Assembly: GCA_029882335.1 (NCBI GenBank)
Contig: JAOUKW010000225.1
Location: 1-6,694 of the forward strand
From: Candidatus Heimdallarchaeota archaeon
GTDB lineage: Archaea; Asgardarchaeota; Heimdallarchaeia; Heimdallarchaeales; Kariarchaeaceae
Reading direction: 5' to 3'
Length of the DNA stretch: 6,694 nucleotides
Made by a program: the position numbers and the translations under genes. Under the pieces are notes generated by a model. It saw only the letters and a program-made list of their open reading frames with translations, was not told the DNA's origin and made no database searches. This document shows, one piece after another, positions 1-5,904 of the stretch. How positions within the stretch are numbered: the first letter of the stretch is position 1; each line of letters begins with the position of its first letter.

Positions 1-310
1 TTCTATGGAAACTGGTTCTTACATATTGGCAGGTACTGAAAAATCAATGCATGAGGCTTTTGGTAGCTCTGCTCATGGGTCAGGAAGAACAATGAGTCGA
101 ACTATGGCCAAAAAACAAGTTGATCCAAATAAATTACTATCTGATATGCAAGATAAGGGAATTTATGTTAAGGGTGCTTCATTAAAAGGACTCTCAGAAG
201 AAGCTGGTGTCGCGTATAAAGATTTGGATGATGTTGTTAAAGTGGCAAATAATGGAAATTTATCATTACCTGTTGTAAAATTAATTCCCATTGGAAATAT
301 CAAAGGCTGA
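1..310 (+). CDS. rtcB: tRNA-splicing ligase RtcB, C-terminal part (5' end outside window)
   Basis: RtcB joins 2',3'-cyclic phosphate (or 3'-phosphate) and 5'-OH RNA ends using GTP and Mn2+, sealing spliced tRNA halves and repairing RNA. About 102 C-terminal residues are visible; the first full codon is at 2. The Met at 5-7 is not the start: it lies in the internal family segment that reads GSM-x-T-x-SY in known RtcB proteins, here SMETGSY. The HGSGR motif contains the histidine that becomes guanylylated in the family (codon 74-76). The family segments MSRT and YKDLDDVV follow, and the protein ends PIGNIKG, with the near-terminal active-site lysine typical of archaeal RtcB of about 480 residues. 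No active-site residue is missing in the visible part. It ends 26 bases from the stop of the convergent archease gene. The identification is secure; only the truncation limits it. Confidence 0.95.
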   Translation, partial: SMETGSYILAGTEKSMHEAFGSSAHGSGRTMSRTMAKKQVDPNKLLSDMQDKGIYVKGASLKGLSEEAGVAYKDLDDVVKVANNGNLSLPVVKLIPIGNIKG

Positions 311-336
311 TGAAATAATATCCAAATTTATGATTA

Positions 337-765
337 TTAAATATCAATTAAAACGTAGCACTCCCAAATATCATTAATCTCTTTAACATAAAAATTATGG
401 AGTGTAATTGCCTTTAAATCATTACCTATTTCATATTTTTTGATATCAAAGGTATCACCCGAAAATTTACCTTTCACTGTAAATTGCTTTGATGAGGTCT
501 CTAACTTTAGCGATATTTTTTTAATGAAAAATAATTCTGCATCTTTTAAATATAGAATTTCCTCTAATAATTCAAATAGCAACATCTGAATAGATTTGTT
601 AGAGATCTCGAAGTCAATTTCTTTGGTTATTTCAAGTTCAGATACGTTAGTTTGAAGTGAGAATGTTGCCTCTGCTGCACTAATAAACAATTCTTCAATC
701 GTAGATCCTTTCGCAATAAAAGCAATGTCTGCTATTGCTTCGTCCTCTAAATATTGATATGTCAT
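337..765 (-). CDS. Archease, RtcB activating protein
   Basis: A small cytoplasmic protein (142 residues, normal length) that speeds guanylylation of RtcB and allows multiple turnovers. Family landmarks are in order: YLE near the N-terminus, D13 in IADIAF, STIEELFISAAEATF (21-35), LLFELLEEILYL (62-73), K118 in DLKAITLHN, and a C-terminal LIDI with D141. In studied archeases two aspartates equivalent to D13 and D141 bind metal, and a lysine like K118 is conserved, so the key residues are present. The usual HTAD motif is replaced: DEAIAD stands where EHTAD is expected, with one extra residue and no histidine. The ATG start at 763-765 has no clear Shine-Dalgarno sequence; a TATA-like box at 793-800 suggests a leaderless or short-leader transcript. 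It faces its partner rtcB instead of sharing an operon with it. Confidence 0.92.
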   Translation of the reverse strand: MTYQYLEDEAIADIAFIAKGSTIEELFISAAEATFSLQTNVSELEITKEIDFEISNKSIQMLLFELLEEILYLKDAELFFIKKISLKLETSSKQFTVKGKFSGDTFDIKKYEIGNDLKAITLHNFYVKEINDIWECYVLIDI

Positions 766-792
766 AATATCAATAATTAGTAGTTATTTGAG

Positions 793-800
793 TTATTTAT
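793..800 (-). promoter_or_regulatory. Possible TATA box for archease
   Basis: On the minus strand this reads ATAAATAA, 28 to 35 bases before the archease ATG. Archaeal TATA boxes lie about 25 bases before the transcription start, so the transcript would be leaderless or nearly so. In such AT-rich DNA the match alone is weak. Confidence 0.3.
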
Positions 801-819
801 CTATTATTATTTATTTCAA

Positions 820-847
820 TTCAATATATGATTTTAGTTATATTGAA
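820..847. repeat. 9-bp inverted repeat, possible operator
   Basis: TTCAATATA at 820-828 and its exact reverse complement TATATTGAA at 839-847 are separated by 10 bases. Half-site centres are 19 bases apart, close to two helical turns, as for a dimeric DNA-binding protein. It lies 55 bases upstream of the archease start and 85 upstream of the receptor start, so it could affect either. AT richness makes a chance match possible. Confidence 0.4.
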
Positions 848-931
848 ATTATGTCATATTGTTTGTTTTTTTTTCTCGTTAATTTCTAATTAAAATAAAA
901 GATTTATCTTTATTCATTTTTAACTTCGATT

Positions 932-2818
932 GTGGAAAAAAGAAATCCGAAATCAGAAGCTAAAAACTTATTTATTTTTAATCTTTCAATTAGACAGAAA
1001 TTTTTCATTGTATTTTTAATCATTTTGCTTATTTTAGTTCTTCAAACATTAACAAATATTAGGGCTTATAATCAAATCAATGACACCAATGAAAATCTTA
1101 GGTATTACTCTGAGACAAAAGATCTTAGCTATGTAACAGAATTATCTCTCCAAGATGAAGTAGGATATCTTAATGAACGACTTGAGATTGGTGTATTTTA
1201 TTATCAGAATATATTTAATACCCTCTTTGAGAAAACCAATGTTGCTATAGATAGTATGGTTGAAGCATATGAAAATACAACAGATAGTAAAAATTTTGAT
1301 AATTTATCTGAGAATGAACAATTAGAAATAACTGAAATTAAATTAGCATTGAATAATATTACCATTGAAAGAAATAATTTTGTTAATTTAATAAATAATA
1401 CCATTATTAAATTACCAACTACTCGAATTTTTGATACACTTATGTTTGAACGATTTAATATTGAGTATTTAGCAGATTCCTATCTGAATGCAATTTCCAC
1501 ATGGTTTATTACTCAAAATTCGACATTAGAGGAAAATATCGATCTTGTGTATAACGACTATTCAATTTCAAGAACTTTACTTCGATCATATATTGATTAT
1601 ATAGTACCCATCAATGAGACTGTATATCAGGACATAACTCAAAATTTCTCACCAATTATTAGTGTTTTTAGTGCAATGCGATTATTAAGTTTGGATCTTA
1701 GAGAGAATTATACAATACCCTTAGATTCGATTGATGCTCAAAATGCATCTGCCATAACTAATATTTTTACCAACCTATATCAATTAACTGAAACTTTGTC
1801 CATTGCATTGTCTGATTTTGAGGTTTCCCTTTTATTTTACAATAGTTTTTTGGAGAATTCAATCAATAAATTAATTTTAACATTTGAAAAAATATTTATT
1901 AATTTGGAGATAATCAGAGATATAATAAAAACCAGAACTGATAAATTAATACAAGAAATCGAAAACCAAACAATTAGTCAAAATGTAAGTTTTAGAGTAT
2001 CTATTTTGATAATTACCATATTATTATTAGTCATTTTGGTCATTATTGATTTTCATATTGCAAATCCAATTAAACGGATTGCAGTTTGGTCGAATATTGT
2101 ATCAGAAGGAGATTTATCTCGAAAATGGGATAGTGGTTTACGAAATGATGAAGTTGGTATGTTGCAGAATAATTTTAAAATTATGATATTAAAATTAAGA
2201 GAAATAATATCTAAGGTATCTGAATCAGCTGTTCTCTTAAATTCAAAAACATCAGATCTTGCAGGAAGTACTGAAGAAATCAATGCTACAGCGGAAGAAG
2301 TAGCTGCCATTGCACAATCAATGGCAAAAGGATCTACTCAACAGGCTGAGATTGTATCAAGTATTGTACTTGAGTTAAGAGATAGTTCTGAAGTCATAGA
2401 AAATGTTATAGAACAAATGTCTCAAAACTTATTTATTGTTAGAGACCTTTCAGATCAAACCTCATTATTAGCTCTAAATACTGCTATTGAAGCCGCAAAT
2501 GCAGGTGATTTTGGTAAAGGATTTACAGTTATCGCGGAAAATATCCGAAAAATGGCAATTCAATCTAAAAATGCCACAGAGGATATAACCCGAGATTCAA
2601 GAGAGATTATGAATAAACTCCAAGATGTGTTTAATTCTATTGCACGGAAAATCGAAAATGTAGCAGCTGTGTCTGAAGAAACCGCAGCATCTGCGGAAGA
2701 AGTCGCAGCATCAGCTCAGGAGATGACACAATCTATTCAAACAATGTCAAATAACAGCTTTGTAATTAATGAACAAGCTACTGAATCTTTGGTTGTTGTA
2801 AGAAATTTCAAACTCTAG
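932..2818 (+). CDS. Methyl-accepting chemotaxis-type transmembrane receptor with large helical ectodomain
   Basis: A 628-residue membrane sensor. Residues 1-22 form a short basic cytoplasmic tail. TM1 is about 23-41. The ectodomain, 42-354, is about twice the size of a 4HB sensor; it has two glycines (78, 87), four prolines and no cysteine, so is probably an all-helical bundle, perhaps HBM-like or a tandem 4HB. TM2 is about 355-373. HAMP is about 375-427 (ANPIKRI, GDLSRKW, NDEVGML). The signalling hairpin is about 430-620, with tip QTSLLALNTAIEAANAGDFGKGF (509-531). Each arm is about 90 residues, shorter than the roughly 126 of E. coli Tsr, so it resembles the short classes. Methylation-like AEEVAA motifs occur at 454-459 and 588-593. 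There is no C-terminal CheR-binding pentapeptide. The GTG at 932 is the only sensible start: an in-frame stop lies at 896-898 and the next Met codon is beyond TM1. No Shine-Dalgarno is seen. No che gene is visible nearby. Ligand unknown. Confidence 0.9.
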   Translation: MEKRNPKSEAKNLFIFNLSIRQKFFIVFLIILLILVLQTLTNIRAYNQINDTNENLRYYSETKDLSYVTELSLQDEVGYLNERLEIGVFYYQNIFNTLFEKTNVAIDSMVEAYENTTDSKNFDNLSENEQLEITEIKLALNNITIERNNFVNLINNTIIKLPTTRIFDTLMFERFNIEYLADSYLNAISTWFITQNSTLEENIDLVYNDYSISRTLLRSYIDYIVPINETVYQDITQNFSPIISVFSAMRLLSLDLRENYTIPLDSIDAQNASAITNIFTNLYQLTETLSIALSDFEVSLLFYNSFLENSINKLILTFEKIFINLEIIRDIIKTRTDKLIQEIENQTISQNVSFRVSILIITILLLVILVIIDFHIANPIKRIAVWSNIVSEGDLSRKWDSGLRNDEVGMLQNNFKIMILKLREIISKVSESAVLLNSKTSDLAGSTEEINATAEEVAAIAQSMAKGSTQQAEIVSSIVLELRDSSEVIENVIEQMSQNLFIVRDLSDQTSLLALNTAIEAANAGDFGKGFTVIAENIRKMAIQSKNATEDITRDSREIMNKLQDVFNSIARKIENVAAVSEETAASAEEVAASAQEMTQSIQTMSNNSFVINEQATESLVVVRNFKL

Positions 2819-4565
2819 GCATTAACCAAAAGAATTGTTCTCTATTCAGAACATTTTCATCTTGTAATTCAATTTTATATTCTAGTTCTTTCATAGATAG
2901 ATTTTTAATTTCTGTTTCATTTAAAACATCATCATGAAAATATTTTATCATAATTGGTAATTTATTTAAATAAAAATACAGTAACTTCTCATTAAAGTTT
3001 GAGGAGCTTATTTTATAATTACCAATGGCAATGAGTTCATCTCCTACAGATAAATTTGCTTCAGTTCCTGGGCTATTATAATCTATAGAATTTATTTTTA
3101 ATGTGCCCTCTTGAAAATTTATACCCAAATAGGGTTTATCTTCTTTTGGAGTAGACGTAATTGTTAATCCAATTTCATTAAAAAATGGATTGAATTCAAT
3201 TTCTGTTGTACCATCAATAAATTTCTCCCAGAAATCATCTAAGTTTGTATTGGTATTGGTTTCTATGATGCTTTGTAAAGCATTCTCATTAAATCCATTT
3301 ATTGGATCTTCTTTATACCTTTCATATAAATATCTAAATACAGTATCTAACGAATATTTCCAATTACTCTGTTTCCTGATTTCGATGTCTAATATTAATC
3401 CGATCAATTTACCTTTCAAATAATAAGATATACTTGAATTATTTGTATTTTCGTCTGGTTTGTAAAGTCTGATCCAAGCATCATAGGAAGATTCTGAAAC
3501 GGATAATACTTTTCGTCCATGAATGCTTTCGTACAATTTGATATCTTTTGTTAACTTTTCAGTATACTCATCTAAGGTAATTAAACCACTTCTGACCAAG
3601 TTTAGATCAGTATAGTAACTTGTTATACCCTCAGAAAACCAAAGTATTTTGCTATACACTTCTGAAATATAGTTGAAAGGACCAAATTGCTTTGGCCTAA
3701 TTCTCTTGACATTATATACATGAAAATGTTCATGACTTTCTAGTGATAATACTCTGATGTAATTTTCTCTTTTACCATTTAAAAACCATCTTGAAATGAT
3801 CGAACAGTTAGAAAAAAGATGTTCTAAACCACCTCCACGATTTTCCGTGACATAGAGCAACCAGACATATTTATCATAAGGTAGTTCGCCAAACATCTCA
3901 ATTGACTGTTTTTGAATTAATTTAAGATCTTCTATTAACTGTTCAGTATTCACTGAAACATTTTCACCAATTATTGCTAGTTTACATGGAACTGATTTAT
4001 TGTTATTCAATATATGGTAATCTGCTTCAATTAATGTTTTATCGATAGCAAATCCTATAGGTGAATCAACAAGCATATCATAATTATCACAATGATAATT
4101 ATTTAGAGCTGATTTATTAAGTGCAGTAATGATATTCCATTTTTTATTGATATCTATTTCTAGATTACAACTGATTTGCTTACTATCTTGAGTATGTTCA
4201 TTATCTGTTATATACATAAATGCAGTTATTGGATTTAATAATCCGATTGTTTCATCAAGGTATGATGTTCTAACTGAGAATTCATATGCATAAACTCTGT
4301 AATTGATAATTATGTTGTTTCCTTTTTTGATCCCTTTTAGAATCCATTTATTTTTTGATAATTTATTAACTTGTAATTTTTTTCCTGTTGCTAAATTTCC
4401 CGATAAATCTTGGATATTTCTACTGTAATCTCTAATAAGATAGCTACCTGGTGCCCAAGAAGGTAAAACTAGGACTGGATCATCCCATGGTGCTTCAAAT
4501 GACATTGTAATTGAAATTAAATGATTTTCTGTATTTAAATCGATTAATTTATAGTGAACACTCAT
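2808..4565 (-). CDS. M61-family metallopeptidase (glycyl aminopeptidase-like) with PDZ-like domain
   Basis: A zinc peptidase of 585 residues, a normal length for M61. Residues 1-190 resemble the beta-rich N-terminal domain of the family (LPSWAPGSYLIRDYSRNI, 34-51). The catalytic domain follows: GGGLEH at 244-249, the zinc motif HEHFH at 278-282 leading into VYNVKRIRP, the third zinc ligand E312 in WFSEGITSYYTDL, and YYLKGKLIGLILDIEIR at 381-397. A PDZ-like segment spans about 478-545 (YLGINF, GDELIAIG). All catalytic residues expected of the clan are present. There is no signal peptide or membrane segment, so it should act in the cytoplasm, probably trimming peptides; characterised M61 enzymes prefer N-terminal Gly or Ala, but the substrate here is inferred only. 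Its ATG is 54 bases downstream of the DHH gene stop, with its own possible TATA box. Its 3' end overlaps the convergent receptor gene by 11 bases. Confidence 0.93.
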   Translation of the reverse strand: MSVHYKLIDLNTENHLISITMSFEAPWDDPVLVLPSWAPGSYLIRDYSRNIQDLSGNLATGKKLQVNKLSKNKWILKGIKKGNNIIINYRVYAYEFSVRTSYLDETIGLLNPITAFMYITDNEHTQDSKQISCNLEIDINKKWNIITALNKSALNNYHCDNYDMLVDSPIGFAIDKTLIEADYHILNNNKSVPCKLAIIGENVSVNTEQLIEDLKLIQKQSIEMFGELPYDKYVWLLYVTENRGGGLEHLFSNCSIISRWFLNGKRENYIRVLSLESHEHFHVYNVKRIRPKQFGPFNYISEVYSKILWFSEGITSYYTDLNLVRSGLITLDEYTEKLTKDIKLYESIHGRKVLSVSESSYDAWIRLYKPDENTNNSSISYYLKGKLIGLILDIEIRKQSNWKYSLDTVFRYLYERYKEDPINGFNENALQSIIETNTNTNLDDFWEKFIDGTTEIEFNPFFNEIGLTITSTPKEDKPYLGINFQEGTLKINSIDYNSPGTEANLSVGDELIAIGNYKISSSNFNEKLLYFYLNKLPIMIKYFHDDVLNETEIKNLSMKELEYKIELQDENVLNREQFFWLMPRV

Positions 4566-4587
4566 AATCGATTATTCTCTTAATTGT

Positions 4588-4595
4588 TTAATATA
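4588..4595 (-). promoter_or_regulatory. Possible TATA box for the M61 peptidase
   Basis: The minus strand reads TATATTAA here, within ACTATATTAAAC, 23 to 30 bases before the peptidase ATG. That places the expected transcription start at or next to the ATG, meaning a leaderless mRNA. It fits with no strong Shine-Dalgarno before the start and suggests the peptidase can be transcribed separately from the DHH gene upstream. Confidence 0.45.
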
Positions 4596-4619
4596 GTTTA
4601 GATTGTATAGGATACTTAT

Positions 4620-5693
4620 TTACAAATGATATATACTTGTAGATAATTTTTTTTCATTTGCCCATTGATTAATAATTTTGATTGCTTCTTCTGTGGAATC
4701 GCAATGTGCCCCTGCCGCTGCTTCATGTCCTCCGCCATTCATTTGAGATGCAAGGATATTCAATTTAATTAATTCTTTATCTTTTATACTAATGTTTCTA
4801 TTTCTTCGTAATGATATTCTAATTCCATTATTTATAGAGATTTGAAGAGAGCAAACAACCTTTGCGCCTCGAGATTGTAATCTCCGGGTAATTGTAAATC
4901 TATCTTGTTTTTCTTCATGATATGAAAAAATAATTATGTCTGCGTTGATATCCAATGAATTTGCTAATGATACCGCATCTTGCCTAGAATCTCTTAATGT
5001 GTTCACTTTATTCAATACTCTTGATAATCCATAAAATCCTTCTTTGGCTAGATAATTGTACATATCTAAGTGTTCTTTTAACGTGACTGTGGATCCCCAA
5101 GCATCATCTAATAACCAAATTCTTTGTTCTTGTTGATATTTTTTGTTAATTGAATCGTTTTCATTAAAATCCAAATCAGATAATTGTTTAATTCGATTCA
5201 CTGGAGGTTCGGTAGAATAACCTGCAGTATCTGTGATTCGAGTCATTGTTGCTATTTCTACAATGTGGTGCGGTAAATTTCCCAAAAAATCGGATAATAA
5301 AAGCTGATAGGATCCACTATCTCCATTAATATCAAACCGAATTTTTTTTGCATTGGGATAATAAGACATTGCAGATACATGATGATCAACCCAAAAGTCA
5401 ATTTCTCCCTTATTAAATGGTGCAAGATCTACTATACCTTTCCAATTTAATCCTGCAAGCTCTTCTTTTAAATCTGGATGATTTATCATCCAATAGTCAA
5501 GGGGTATGATTACTGCACCTTCAATAGCATATCTAATCATTGAACCTGCTACTCCTCCATCAGTACAGTGTCCATGGACTGAATATAACTGTTGTGAACT
5601 CATATTTTTATTCAAATATGAGATTAAATCTCGAGCATATTGCATCCTTTTGTTTTCTGAATTTTCTATGTTTGAAATAAATTTTGTAAACAT
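4620..5693 (-). CDS. DHH/DHHA1-family phosphoesterase
   Basis: A cytoplasmic metal-dependent phosphoesterase of 357 residues from the ATG at 5691-5693. Domain one carries the DHH motifs: HGHCTDGG (40-47), VDLAPFN with D89, the name motif DHH at 103-105, and D155 in RITDTAG. Domain two (about 235-350) is DHHA1, with the substrate-binding GGGH at 320-323 in NGGGHEAAAGA. The overall plan is that of NrnA-like oligoribonucleases and related nucleotide phosphatases of 310-370 residues. Motif I has CTDG where NrnA has a D-x-D pattern, a variant seen in other DHH proteins. Candidate substrates are short RNAs, pAp or cyclic dinucleotide products; the sequence does not decide. A GTG three codons upstream (5700-5702) could also start it, but GGAG at 5697-5700 favours the ATG. 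It is divergent from sufS and upstream of the M61 gene on the same strand. Confidence 0.9.
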   Translation of the reverse strand: MFTKFISNIENSENKRMQYARDLISYLNKNMSSQQLYSVHGHCTDGGVAGSMIRYAIEGAVIIPLDYWMINHPDLKEELAGLNWKGIVDLAPFNKGEIDFWVDHHVSAMSYYPNAKKIRFDINGDSGSYQLLLSDFLGNLPHHIVEIATMTRITDTAGYSTEPPVNRIKQLSDLDFNENDSINKKYQQEQRIWLLDDAWGSTVTLKEHLDMYNYLAKEGFYGLSRVLNKVNTLRDSRQDAVSLANSLDINADIIIFSYHEEKQDRFTITRRLQSRGAKVVCSLQISINNGIRISLRRNRNISIKDKELIKLNILASQMNGGGHEAAAGAHCDSTEEAIKIINQWANEKKLSTSIYHL

Positions 5694-5696
5694 TAA

Positions 5697-5700
5697 CTCC
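5697..5700 (-). promoter_or_regulatory. Shine-Dalgarno-like GGAG deciding the DHH start
   Basis: The minus strand reads GTGGAGTTAATG. GGAG lies three bases before the ATG at 5691-5693 and overlaps the alternative GTG at 5700-5702, so it supports the ATG. The spacing is shorter than usual, which keeps this tentative. Confidence 0.4.
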
Positions 5701-5751
5701 ACATGGGATTTTTCGATTAATAGATTTTACATACTTGTGACTATTATTATC

Positions 5752-5761
5752 TAATATATTT
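5752..5761 (-). promoter_or_regulatory. Possible TATA box for the DHH gene
   Basis: The minus strand reads AAATATATTA, about 60 bases before the ATG at 5693. A transcription start some 25 bases downstream would give a leader of about 35-40 bases, consistent with this gene having a Shine-Dalgarno-like site while its neighbour appears leaderless. Confidence 0.35.
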
Positions 5762-5776
5762 AATTTTCATGATCTA

Positions 5777-5822
5777 TTTTGATAAGTTCATCATACTATC
5801 AATTAAAAAATGTTTTTGATAA
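5777..5822. repeat. Three evenly spaced TTGATA/TATCAA elements, possible operator
   Basis: TTTTGATAA occurs twice in direct orientation (5777-5785 and 5814-5822). An inverted copy of its core, TATCAA, lies midway at 5797-5802. The core centres are 18 and 19 bases apart, so the elements alternate in orientation at nearly two-turn spacing. They lie between the two divergent TATA-like boxes, where a regulator could act on both sufS and the DHH gene. The core is short and AT-rich, so chance is not excluded. Confidence 0.35.
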
Positions 5823-5854
5823 TATGGATGAATGTTACTTCAAATGATTATTGG

Positions 5855-5862
5855 TATATAAA
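5855..5862 (+). promoter_or_regulatory. TATA box for sufS
   Basis: TATATAAA within GGTATATAAAAAT is the best archaeal TATA match in the window. It predicts a transcription start near 5884 and a leader of about 20 bases before the ATG at 5905. GGGA just before the start (5898-5901) might act as a weak, closely spaced ribosome binding site. Confidence 0.55.
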
Positions 5863-5904
5863 AATACTATTAAAAGTAAGTGTTTATTAAATCAATTGGG
5901 ATGA

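Larger units (their letters stand above)
766..931. other. Divergent intergenic spacer between archease and receptor
   Basis: This 166-base, extremely AT-rich stretch must hold the promoters for archease (-) and the receptor (+). It contains a 9+9 bp inverted repeat (820-847), a run of nine T (866-874) and weak TATA-like stretches, including AATTAAAATAAAAG near 888-901 that may serve the receptor. I see no gene, tRNA or strong structured RNA in it. Confidence 0.6.
5694..5904. other. Divergent intergenic spacer between DHH gene and sufS
   Basis: About 210 AT-rich bases hold outward-facing promoters: a TATA-like box for the DHH gene (5752-5761) and a clearer one for sufS (5855-5862). Between them are three spaced TTGATA/TATCAA elements. 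I see no ORF or RNA gene here. Confidence 0.6.

Noticed and set aside
5..7. ATG at 5-7 as the start of a small 101-residue protein
   Set aside because: The frame is open to the window edge and the preceding Ser codon continues the internal SM-x-T-x-SY segment of RtcB, so this Met is internal to a truncated rtcB.
866..874. Run of nine T as a transcription terminator
   Set aside because: It lies in a divergent spacer with no upstream plus-strand gene ending nearby, and on the minus strand it is an A run. It is more likely part of promoter DNA.
1204..1404. Open frame on the minus strand inside the receptor gene
   Set aside because: It is antisense to a clearly coding receptor with no recognisable protein features; a shadow of the AT-rich codons of the real gene.
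2836..2853. Stem-loop TGTTCT / AGAACA just after the receptor stop, as a possible terminator
   Set aside because: The stem is only 6 bp, has no proper T tract behind it, and lies in the M61 coding region. Archaeal termination usually relies on T-rich runs, not hairpins.
4080..4102. Perfect 10-bp inverted repeat (ATAATTATCA, 3-base loop, TGATAATTAT) inside the M61 gene
   Set aside because: It is wholly within conserved-length coding sequence (Asn-Asn-Tyr-His-Cys-Asp-Asn-Tyr codons) and nearly all A/T. With about 70% AT and several allowed loop sizes, one such hairpin per window this long is not surprising.
5506..5754. Plus-strand open frame crossing the start of the DHH gene
   Set aside because: Most of it is antisense to the conserved DHH motif I region, and the rest is spacer. 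No family features are visible.
5901..5903. ATG at 5901 as the sufS start
   Set aside because: It reads a different frame that stops within six codons. The ATG at 5905 gives the conserved SufS N-terminus.
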